From: Aquatica leii
Taxonomy: Eukaryota; Arthropoda; Insecta; Coleoptera; Lampyridae
Assembly: GCA_035610365.1 (NCBI GenBank)
Contig: CM069432.1
Coordinates: 175,755,027 to 175,819,026 of the forward strand
Reading direction: 5' to 3'
Length of the DNA stretch: 64,000 bases
Shown here: one piece after another, positions 45,736 to 55,845 of the stretch
How the letters are laid out: every line of letters begins with the position of its first letter
Numbering within the stretch: the first letter of the stretch is position 1
Notes under the pieces: model-generated
Seen by the model: only the letters and a program-made list of their open reading frames with translations
What the model was told of the DNA's origin: nothing
The model's database searches: none
Translations under genes and position numbers: made by a program

Positions 45736-48700
45736 TCGTCTACCGCCCTTGCGCTGCGGGCTCCTTGGTCTTCTTGTGCACCTCTGATTTATTACTCAAC
45801 AGCAGTTTTGTTTCGTTAATGAAATTCAGAAGTTTATTCCAAGGGGCCTTTTTCAACTCATCATCGGTTAGTTTCGGTTTGCCGAGAATTGTAGTGCGTT
45901 GCATTTGATATGCTTTCCATTTATACAGCAGATGCTGCGGAGTTTCGTCGTCCTTTAAGCATCCGCGGCATAGAGGGCTACTTTGCAGCCCCATTTTATG
46001 GATATGTTTGTTAAGGTGCTCTGTTATTAGTCTCGTGAGTTTCCTTAAGTTTTGTCGACTCATGCTTGATAGTGCAGTTTGATTGTGGCTCTGTAAGGAA
46101 GAGTTTTGTGGGCCTATTCCTTGAAGAGTTTTTCCATAGTTTTTATGATTTGCTGCAAGTTTGCTGCGAATTGTTTCTTTCCCGGTCTCGGAAGCAATTT
46201 TGAAAACGGGTTCAGGTCTGATATATGTCCCTATTGTGCGTTTTAGCTAATGCGATGCCATTAAGTTTCTCTTTCTATTCTAGTATTTTGGTATTCAGCC
46301 AATATTTCCAGGCTGCTTATGCAGCTTGAAAAGCGGACGCATATTTAACCAAGGTCGGCGAAAATTGCTTCCTATGGTGCCTACCTTCATATACTCTTGC
46401 TCCGGTACCGTTGCAATTTTTTGCCACATTTGTGTACCAGATAGTTCCTTTAACCGCACCCAGGTAAATATTTTTTGTCCACTCGTCTAGTGACAGTATT
46501 ATCACTTTAAATTTCTTTAAGATGTGATAATTTTTTTGTGAAGTCGGATCTCTTAGTTAAGATTGTTTCTTCACGCGGCACATTGTTTATATTCGGTTTG
46601 TTTTTCCCGGTAATTGACGTGTGTTCATTGATCTGCAGCCTGTAGACTGCTTATCTTGCTTCCAATGCTGCAAGTGAAAGTAGTGCCTCCATGGCTATTG
46701 TGGACATGGTTCTCATCGCTCCGGTTATTAGCAGACATGTCATTCTTTGTGCTTTGCTTAGTTTGCAGCTATGCTTGTTACGGTAAGAATTATGGGTATC
46801 TAAATTTAAATGGAGCGATGGCCGCAGTAGCTCGGTTCTTGTAGGCAAAATGAGGTGGGTTAGAAATTGTGAGGGGAATATTTAAATCAAAGATGTCGTG
46901 GTAGATAAAATTAGTCAAATAGTGATTAGAAATTGTCAGAAATGGGCGCCACACAATTTGTTTAGTTACGGTCCTGTTAAGTAAATTGTAAAAGTTTAAC
47001 AGGGCTCTAGTAGTAGCGAAGGGTTGCTAAAAGAAAAAAAAACGGGGAAGGTTAAACAATAAATAGCAATCAGTAAATTTGATGTAAATATAATGAATTT
47101 AGAATAAATAGCAATTTACAAAATAATCAATAAAATATTCAATTTTAAATTATGCAAACAAAATATGCGTTGAGTTGAGTAAAACAATTGATAATGGATT
47201 TCAAATATTACAAAAATACAGGATCTAAATTACCTTGTGTTAAAACAAAAGTAGTAAAACTAATGTAATTACGTTAGGTTCGCAAAACAAACAACAAAAA
47301 AAAAATTAATTTGGGGCAGCGATCGTTGTTCGACAAGACAGTAATTTCAAATTTGAAATACAAAAAAAAATCTTACCTTATTACTTCGCTGATGGAACTC
47401 CGTGCACGGTATTTCCAGTCGAAGTTTCCTTAAATAAAATATTTAAAACAAACAATTGGCCGTCGGCAAATAACAGCCGAGAATTAGAGTTAGGTTCAAG
47501 TTTACTATCTCGTAGATCAGGAGATGCGCGATCAAATTTATGTAGGTTAATAGGTCAGTTACAATTACGTTATAAGTCAACAAATTTCAAGGTAAATCAG
47601 ATAACAACTTCTTATAGAAACAAAGAGAAATTAAATTAAGTAGATTAAGCCAAAGTTTAAATAACAAAAGTGAATTTTAAATAGCAAAAAAAATTGTAAA
47701 ATTTTAAAGTATAAGGAAAAGTTCTTGAATTTCTAAAGTTGATTAAGCAAGTAGGATTTTGATTAAAAGTTCAATGTAAAAAATCAAATCTTTGAGATTT
47801 GCACAAATATGAATTAATTCACAATAAAACGAAGGTTAATGGTTGGTTTTTTTTTCACTTAGCGTCAGTTGGTGCAATCGAAGTTGACTTCTCAGCGTAG
47901 CGTTAGTAGAGTTTACAGATGAACGGAGTAGTTTGGTAGTTGAAGGAACTTTCACACGTGGAGTAAACAATCCGTTGGAGAAAACGTTCATATGAATTAG
48001 AACAATTTCGTCGGAAGAAAAACCGCTATAAAGAGGAAGGGAAAGAAGCGAAGTTAGATTAACTAAATAAAACAAAAGCTAAGTACTTTACCTGGGTATA
48101 ATAATCCAGCGTTAAGAAAACTAAGTACACTTTTAAAATTTAAAGTAACTTATAGCCGTAAATATACGATTTTTAGTAATTTTAGGAAAGAAACAGGTTC
48201 CGTAGATATACTAAAAGTTAGGAAGGTTTCAACGTAACATCCGGTAAAATCATCGTGTTTAAGTAAACGTTAGTACTTCCAAGGTACAGTAAATTTTTGA
48301 AGTGATTTCAACAAGAGTTTGTCAGGAACTGATTAAAGAAGAAAACGAAGTATCTAAGGTTATAATGACCTCAGAAGATAACAAAATAAATTCGTCAGCA
48401 AACTCGTGAGAACGCTCGAGTAAATGATATTTTAAACAAAAATATTTATAAGGACTTGTAGAAAAGCAGCATTTAATCACGTATTAAGCGAAGATAATAC
48501 GCTCTTAATTAATCATAAATTACAAATTATCAACTTTAAAATGTAACGAAATAAAGCGTGAGATTAGCAACAACAGCAAATTCCCACACGTCTAACTTAA
48601 ATAAATGAAACAGTACCGGATTTAGGAAAATTTGCTCAGGGCGTAACATGCTTTTAACGTCTTGTTACTATAGTATATAACCATTTGGTCATTGCGGGTG

Positions 48701-49650
48701 TCCGACTATCCGTTTGGTTGTATTAAGAACTCGGATGGCCTTGTGACTTTTTCTAGATGAGCGTTAAAGGTCAATCTAATATCAAAAATAAGTCCTGGAT
48801 ATTTGACTTCTTTTGTCATCTAGAGCGTAACACCGTACAGTGTAGGTAATTTTATGTCATCCGTTTTCCGTCGTTTGTTAAACGGAACCATTTCCGTCTT
48901 GATTGAATTCACTGATAGTTCCTTTTTTGCACCTGTTTTCGACGCTGTTATGTTTGTGATTATGGTGAGATCGTCGGCGTATCGCAAAGCAAATACTAAT
49001 CCGTCTTGTAATTCTTGTAGTAAACCGTCCATGACAAGGCACCACAGTACGGGTGACATCACCCCGCCTTGTGGGCACCCACAATACATTTTGGCTCTTA
49101 CAGTGCTACCGTAAAAAGTAGATGTTATCGTCCGATTCCTGAGCATTGAATTGACTCAGTTTCGGACTAGAAGTATGATTTCTTTTTTCTCCATTGCTTT
49201 TGCAATTGAGGTAAAGGTAGTATTGTCAAATGTTCCTTCAATATCTAGAAAAGCACCCCATGCAATATGATTGTATTAGATTGAATTTTTGCATCTGCTT
49301 ACCAGTTGGTGAATTGCTAGCTGATAAGATTTTTCGAATTGGTAAACATATTAGTTTCGGTGCAGAGGCTAAGCCTTTAGTGCCCCGTCTCGTATACATT
49401 TGTCGACTCGAAGAGCAGCAAATCGCTTTTGCAGCATGATGGTATACATTCCATTGGCTTCTGGAGACTAAAAGGGTTTAAACGTATTGAGTCCCCATTC
49501 TAGGTTTTCAGGATGAATGATTTTTCTAGGTAAGTCCCAGTTCCTTTTGGGTGCCCGTTTGTTTGGTACCTCTAGGTCCTGGTGCTTAGGAACTTCAGTG
49601 AACGATGAACCCGGAAAGTGTTTTTGCAGTACATAGTTCTTGAAGAGTAC
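45736..49650 (-). mobile_element. R1/I-type LINE, degenerate and interrupted
   Basis: On the minus strand the reverse transcriptase runs from about 49560 (LPRKIIHPENLEWGLNTFKP, then SPEANGMY) through AFLDIEGTFDN near 49265 and GCPQGGVMSPVLWCLVMDGL near 49080 to FALRYADDLTII near 48985, which holds the catalytic aspartates. VKYPGLIFDIRLTFN follows near 48790. After a foreign segment, the thumb resumes with KAQRMTCLLITGAMR near 46760, then an RNase H trace (GTGARVYEGRHHRKQF near 46410) and the terminal region GLQSSPLCRGCLKDDETPQH near 45980, a zinc-knuckle-type tail. Many frame changes and stops exist. The 5' end, with its nuclease, is missing. The 3' end abuts the Gypsy fossil. Confidence 0.85.
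46855..48648 (-). mobile_element. LTR-type fragment inserted in the LINE (fossil)
   Basis: The LINE frame stops making sense at 48649 (after WLYTIVTR) and resumes near 46850. The intervening sequence, read on the minus strand, starts TGTTACGCCCTGAG and contains TGGCGCCCA at 46951-46943, an LTR start and primer-binding site by analogy. No coding part follows, so it would be an LTR with a short leader. It may be related to 36115-37679. Confidence 0.35.
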
Positions 49651-49677
49651 CTTCAACCAAGTCTGTAAACAGATGGG

Positions 49678-49678
<1 letters not shown>

Positions 49679-49724
<46 letters not shown>
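49679..49724. repeat. (ATT)n microsatellite
   Basis: About 45 bases of pure ATT repeat, directly at the truncated 5' side of the LINE. Confidence 0.95.
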
Positions 49725-49725
<1 letters not shown>

Positions 49726-49730
49726 CATAG

Positions 49731-50054
49731 CAGTATGAATCAAAATATAAAAAAGAAAAATTATTAGGAAATGCTGTTGCTATCTTAAGACTGTCGTTGT
49801 TAGAAATGGTGAAAGAAAATGTAACTGCTATGTTTGAAATTACAAATTTACCAATAACTATTGCAGATTTAAAGTTTAAATTAAAAAAAGATATTTTACT
49901 ATTAAAAGCAATAGAACTAACAAGCATTGTTTGGCTAATGAGTGATCACTATATTGATTACGACTTCAAAGTTTATTTTAGATAAAGAAATGAGTTATAT
50001 TGTCTATTTTTCGGTAACCGAATAGTTATTTCAACTGGATTAAGAAAAACTGTG
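49731..50054 (+). pseudogene. N-terminal fragment of an uncharacterised multi-copy family
   Basis: The frame reads YESKYKKEKLLGNAVAILRL, then MVKENVTAMFEITNLPI, then DILLLKAIELTSIVWL, to a stop at 49983. From memory this resembles the start of a long, unnamed protein present in many copies in insect and cnidarian genomes. The same family's later part is found at 57391-59450, after a Kolobok-like transposon and a LINE, so the two pieces may be one gene copy split by insertions. Function is unknown. Confidence 0.45.
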
Positions 50055-50071
50055 TTAAGGGTCTTCGATAC
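50055..50071 (+). repeat. TTAA duplication and left terminal inverted repeat of the Kolobok-like element
   Basis: TTAA at 50055-50058, then GGGTCTTCGATAC. An imperfect palindrome CGATCTTCGGTTTCCGAAGAT at about 50582-50602 repeats the TCTTCG core further inside. Confidence 0.85.
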
Positions 50072-53000
50072 AAAAAAAAACTTGTCGTAAGACGATTGCA
50101 ATAAATTGTATAGTTTTAAGTTAAATTTGTAGAACTTAGAAAAAATGGTAAAAAAAATCTCTTACACTCTGCAAAGATAAAAAAAAAATATTAGTTATAA
50201 AAATTTTGAATTTTTCTTCACGTTTAGCATGAAAACCGTTTGTTGAAAATATTTCAAAACTTGCAGTATTGTTAATCTGAATAATGAAAATGGCATTACG
50301 TCTCCAGTTTTGAATATAACAGTTTAATTTTTAATTATTTAATAATAAATATCACAAAATTCAAAGTTGAAAAATAAATATTTAAGCGTTTAATTTAAAA
50401 ATATCAGATGCGTCAAGACATTGTTTTGATGATTGTAAATAAACAATTGTTTTTATAAAGTTTAAATATAAACAAATAAGGAAGTTATTAAGGAATTTGT
50501 TTATAAGAAGTATTAGGCCACGACTCTTATTCTAACCACACCTATTTTATCGCTGATTGGTTTAGTACACTTTAGAATCGCCGATCTTCGGTTTCCGAAG
50601 ATATAGTATAGCATAACGAAATAACGATTGGTTCACATTGTAAGTGATTTTGAGTACTTAGGTTTCTTGTGTTATTCTTTCTGTTGTTTTCGTGACATTA
50701 AGAACGTATTGTTTTGTGATTTTAAAAAGTGTTGTGTTGTTATTTTGAACAATTTAATAATGCCAAAATCAAAAATTTCGCTGTCCCGAAGGAGAAGGAG
50801 AGGTAATCGCTCTAAGGTCTACCGTGATTTAAGGCAAAAATGGTAAATGTACATACCTACATTTGCAAATAAATGTAAGTACTAAAACTAAAATTTTTTA
50901 CATCAATTGTTTACAGTGAAAGTAAATATTGGTCTGAACAATTCTCTGGAGACAAAGAGAACATTTTGGAAAATGTTACGTCTAAAGCTAATTGGTAAGC
51001 TTCTTTTCTTGGTCGCTTAAGTTCTGTTTTATTTTTTGTTGTATTGACTGAAAAGATATTTTCTTTTGCAAACAATACATAAAAAATAATAGAATTAAAA
51101 AGTAAAACTAAAACAAATTTTTTAATGAATGCTTCTAATTATCTATTACATTGCAGCCCCAATGATGATGGGATTGAGTTTGAAGATCAAGAAAACATCT
51201 ATGACGATACTGTTATGGCAGAGACAGCAAAGTAAGTACCTAGCTAATTTAAATTTAGAGTAGCGGACTTAAGCGTATAGCACTAATTCAGTTTAACAAA
51301 GCAACCACAATTAGTAAAAGAATAAGGTGTGTGTGCTGCATTCAAAGGAGCTACCTATAATTTATTACACCAAACTAAATTTGATCCGCGTTTTTTGAAT
51401 TGTCATTTACGGTATCTATCCGTAGTTTTCAGTACTTTCACCCTACAAATGAATACCTACCTACTTATAACAGAAATATTGTTAAGTTTATTAAATATAC
51501 TTTTACTGAAACAGATCTGAAATAAATCTTTGCGGAAATGTTGAAGAAGAGATGTTTCCACCTTTGGAAATAGAAACTACCACGGAACATGTTCCCACAT
51601 TATTTAATACAATCAAAGGAAGAAGAGTGGTTAACTTAGCCCATATACTCAATGAGTACACAAAAATTATTAACCACTCATTATCATGTACAATGGGAAA
51701 AATGAGAATTGTAAAAGAAGTAACCTTTGGACTGAATTCTTCACTACATTTTTACTGCGACAATTGCGAGAAAACCTGCGTAATAAATTCCGAACCCCAT
51801 AATGTTGGTAAAGATATCAATAAAGAAATTGTATGGGGCTGTCTCAGTACAGGTATAGGACATAATCAAGCAGAAGAAATTTTTGGATTATTAGATGTAC
51901 CATTTATGCATACAAAAACATTCGCTAAAAAAACTTCTGAAGTAAAAAAGGTAATAGCATAAAAACTATATGCAGGTAACTAGGTACCTAACTAAATACT
52001 AAAAAAATTAAATTTTTAAGGTTTGGATTGAACATTTATCAGAAGCGATGTGTGCTGCTGGCGAAGAAGAAAAACGATTAGCCATTGAAAACAATCAATT
52101 TATTGAAATAAGTGGCAACAGAGTTCCATATATTTCCGTTATTGTAGATGGAGCATGGTCAAAACGCTCATATGGCCATGGTTACAACGCATCTTCTGGA
52201 GTTGTAAGTAAATATAGGTAAATCATAATGTTTAGTTTATTAACGGAAATTTAATTATACACAGGCTTGCATAATTGGAAATCAACTACAAAAAATCTTG
52301 TTTATCTCAATTCGCAATAAAGTTTGCTCAACATGTATTTATTATCAAAAAGTCAATAAAGAGGTCAAGTCACATGAGTGCGTGTTAAATTTTGCAGGGC
52401 CTTCCACAGCAATGGAATCCGACATTATAGTTGAAGGGTTTAATCAAAGCTTAAAACAACATGGCTTAGTTTACAAGTACATGACCGGTTAGTTATATTA
52501 ATATTAACTATAAATGTATTTATTTGTACCTATGTACCTATTATATTCAATTTGTAGGTGACGGGGATTCTAATGTTTTCGCGAAAGTAAGAGCTAATGT
52601 AGCTTATGGACGGCATGTACAAAAAATTGAATGTGCCAATCATATGACGAGATGTGTGAATCAAAAGTTACACACGTTAGCTACAAATGCAAAATTTCCT
52701 TTAAAAGATCGCAAAATCTTGACGTCTAAGGATGGGGGTCTTTCGCGGATTGAAAGACTTGTAAGAGGAGTTCGCGTTACAGTAAAAAATGTAAATTCTG
52801 TAAATGGACTCGATGCACAAAAACTTAGAGAAGAGTTAAAAAATGTGCCTTATCATGTTTTTGGAGAACATAGTAGCTGCAGGTAAGTGTAAATGATGTA
52901 ATATATCGTGTATACTATTATATAATTATTACTAATTATTATATAATGCAGTTATATAGATATTTACTTACTGTTACATTTGTTACAGCATAACTTTTTG

Positions 53001-55003
53001 TACACGGAAAGAATTGCAAGAAAAAAATTTTGTTCAAGATATTTCTAAATCCGGTTTCTTTTATGAAATTCAGAAAATTATAGATCCAATGATTCAAAAA
53101 GCTGATCGACTTGTATATAACCAAACAACGAATCATGCAGAGAGGTATATTCTTAACTAAATGTGTACAAATATTAATTGGTACGTGTTTTGTAGATTGT
53201 ACGCTTTAGCTGCAAAATGCACAGGTGGCAAAAGAATAGATTTTTCGAAACGATTGTCTTATACAACGCGCATGTACGCAGCAGCTTTGTCACATACGTC
53301 TGGGCCGAGTTGGCACTTAGGTCCATGGGCCAAGCTTATGTCGGGCCGACAACCTGGGCATGTAATGACAAAAGTATTCAACAGACGACATAAAATTATT
53401 AAAAAACAAACAAATAAACTCCGTCCATCCAAAATCTTTAAAAAAAAATTGCTTCTTCAGATAAAAACTATGGTCCAAACGCAGAAGAACCAGCACTTGA
53501 TTCAGAAACTTTAAAACTTTTATCAGATCGATTGTTGGTCCGATTTTCTGATGAAGCAGCTCGTGCTAAAGAAATAGAAGAAAACACTCGAGAACAACAC
53601 GATTCTCTTCTTTGGCATGAAATGCGAAAAGACAGGCTTACGGCATCTAATTTTGGACGAATTTGTACTATGAGAAAAACAACGTTGTGTGCAAAGACAG
53701 TGCAGAATATGTTGTACGGGCCTGATTTGTCTAACAATGAAGATATTCTGTACGGACGAAATAACGAGAACAATGCCCGCAAACGTTACGAACTAGAAAA
53801 AAATGTAAAGGTGAACAAATGTGGACTAGTAATAGATCTAAACCATTCATTTTTAGCGGCAAGTCCAGATGGATTTGTCGGTGAAGATGGATTAATTGAA
53901 GTTAAATGTTTGCGGTCTGCTAGAAAAGAAAAATTCATCGATTGCGACGTCAAAAATAAATGTTACATCATTAAGAACGGAGGTATAAGGTATAATTATT
54001 ACAAATTTTAATATTTTTATTTTGTTTTAATTGGTTACATATTTGGTTAGGTTAAAACAAACACATAAGTATGCTTATCAAATTCAGGGACAGCTGAACA
54101 TCACTGGCAGACAATACTGCGATTTTATATTATACGCAGAAAATGATTTTCATGTTGAGCGCATTTATAAAAATGAAAAATTATGGAATGATACAATGCT
54201 GCCTTTACTTACTCAATTTTATATGGATTGTTTGTTGCCGGAAATTATAGATCCCGCTTTTAGAAAGGGAGGTATACGAGAACCCGTTTACCGACTAGAA
54301 GCAAATAAAGAATGGAAAAAAGCAAAACAATAAAAGACTAGCTTTTTATTTTGATTCTTTTTGTTTTAACTTATAATCTTGCTAAAAATGGATTTCTGAA
54401 GTATACAAATTTAGGTAAAACTGGAAAAAACATACAAGTTCAAAAGTGACACTATCAAATTTTAATACCTACTTTATTAACTTGACGCACAGCTAATTAT
54501 TATTTCTGTAATAAAAGTTTGTTGTGTTTATTTGAAATATGTATTATCATTAAAATAAAAGTTTACATAAAAAACAAATAGTTCTTTTCAAAAACACAAA
54601 CTTTTTAAAAATTATTCACTACTAAAAATCTGTAAAATAAAAATTGAAACATACAAATTGAACTTTTATTCTTCATAGTATCCGAACAACATATAACATT
54701 ACTAAATTCATATTTTTTTATTCAAAGACTGATAATTTTATCGCTTAAAAAAGCGATAAAATAACAAATATCTGCTAGTAAATGCAAACCGCACGTGTCT
54801 ATTTCTTTGCGATTATCTTATCTTAACGCCCACGGTACACCTGCAAGCAGCCGGCTACAAGAAGAAATTTATATCTAAATTAATTTCCATTTCTTTATCA
54901 CTTGTTAGACCATCCCTACAAGTCAACCTTAACAAATACCACTATTTTCGACACTAGCGCTCTCTGAGCGGATTTAGTTTTCGTAACAAGGTACCGAAGA
55001 CCC
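50059..55003 (+). mobile_element. Kolobok-like DNA transposon, nearly whole, with TTAA duplication
   Basis: The left end starts GGGTCTTCGATAC (50059) and the right end, read on the minus strand, GGGTCTTCGGTAC (ending 55003), 12 of 13 bases matching. TTAA lies directly outside each end (50055-50058 and 55004-55007). A TTAA target is shared by piggyBac and Kolobok superfamilies; the transposase here is of Mutator/Kolobok type, so Kolobok is the better fit. The element is 4945 bases and carries one multi-exon gene. It is flanked on the left by an uncharacterised gene fragment and on the right by a LINE. Confidence 0.88.
50760..54333 (+). CDS. Kolobok/Mutator-type transposase fused to YqaJ nuclease, ten exons, one frame slip
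   Basis: Inferred exons are 50760-50842, 50917-50994, 51157-51231, 51515-51950, 52021-52203, 52265-52487, 52558-52882, 52989-53144, 53196-53989 and 54051-54333, all with GT...AG borders and compatible phases, about 879 codons. The start is MPKSKISLSRRRRRGNRSK, a basic leader. The transposase core has VDGAWSKRSYGHG (D near residue 267), TGDGDSNVFAKV (D near 361-363), CANHMTRCVNQ, and NHAERLYAL (E near 519), a Mutator-like DDE layout. The YqaJ part has SLLWHEMRKDRLTASNFGR near 659, ASPDGFVGEDGLIEVKCLR near 741-755 and YAYQIQGQLNITG near 790, with the metal-binding D, E and K present. The only break is in a nine-A run at 53440-53448, where the frame moves by one base between SKIFKKK and the NYGPNAEEPAL segment. 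Confidence 0.85.
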
Positions 55004-55007
55004 TTAA
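54987..55007 (-). repeat. Right terminal inverted repeat and TTAA duplication of the Kolobok-like element
   Basis: GTACCGAAGACCC ends at 55003, followed by TTAA at 55004-55007. Confidence 0.85.
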
Positions 55008-55660
55008 AAATACTACATGAAGGGCATATTCTCTCTTACTCCTTTACAACAAGATAATAGGATAATAGGAAAAAGATATTAAGAGAAATTGTAAGTGTTC
55101 AGGTTATGTTAAGAAAAGAAGTTGTGTTACTTATCTGCCTGTATGTACCTCCAGCTACTACCACTTCAGTATTTAAAGAACTTCTAGATGGCTTAGAAAA
55201 TGAAATAACCAGTTATAGTAACATTATATCAGCTGCCGATTTTAATGCTCCTAAAAAAATATTTTACTAACACAATTCGTTAATTATTTAAACTTAGTTC
55301 AATGCAACTCTATTCTTAATAATGATGATAGATTGTTAGATTTAATTTTTTGCTCAAAACATAAAATACATTGCTGTAAAAGAGTGAATTTTCCTTTATT
55401 TCCAATTGATTTCAGATATCATCCAATGTCTCTATTGAATTTACCTTTTCAAATAAAACAAGCATAGATTTTAATATTTGCAATAAATACAGCTTTGATT
55501 TTCGTAATGCAGAGATTAATACTTTGTACTCGCTTATAAACAATACAGGAACTTCTTAAATTTATACAGTACTTCAAATGATATGTGTAGAACCTTTTAT
55601 GACAAAGTGTATAGCTATATATTAGTTACCGTGCCATGTAAACATTATATACGAAAGAAC

Positions 55661-55845
55661 AAGTATCCACCTTGATGCGAAGTAATAACATTCTGCTGAA
55701 CTTTCATTGTTTATTATTTTGAAGTGAATATACACAACGTTTCGATTGCTGTGGTATCTGCAATCGTCATCAGGTGAATGTTATTACTTCGCATCAAGCA
55801 ACATTGTTTAATACATTCAAACAAACGTTGGAAGTATCCACCTTG
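55661..55845 (-). mobile_element. 157 bp hammerhead-bearing insertion with 14 bp target duplication
   Basis: AAGTATCCACCTTG occurs at 55661-55674 and again at 55832-55845, and the LINE frame (NKYPPWFTYHIKR) continues across if one copy and the insert are set aside. The insert, 55675-55831, has a 20 base inverted repeat (GATGCGAAGTAATAACATTC at 55674-55693 and its complement at 55776-55795) around a hammerhead motif on the minus strand. No coding capacity. It is probably a nonautonomous Penelope-like or retrozyme-like retroelement; which one is inference. Confidence 0.85.
55733..55776 (-). ncRNA. hammerhead ribozyme-like motif with intact core and perfect stem II
   Basis: On the minus strand: CAC, CTGATGA, stem II CGATTGC...GCAATCG around an eight- to ten-base loop, GAAAC overlapping the stem end, ACGT, T, then GTG. 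Stem I pairs CAC with GTG, and both core boxes are intact. It is the best formed of the seven motifs in this window. Confidence 0.75.

Noticed and set aside
49595-49927. Minus-strand frame with a long Asn run
   Set aside because: The run is the translated ATT microsatellite, linking unrelated sequence on either side.
53468-53782. Minus-strand 104-codon frame
   Set aside because: Antisense to the YqaJ exon of the Kolobok-like gene, which has clear catalytic motifs on plus.
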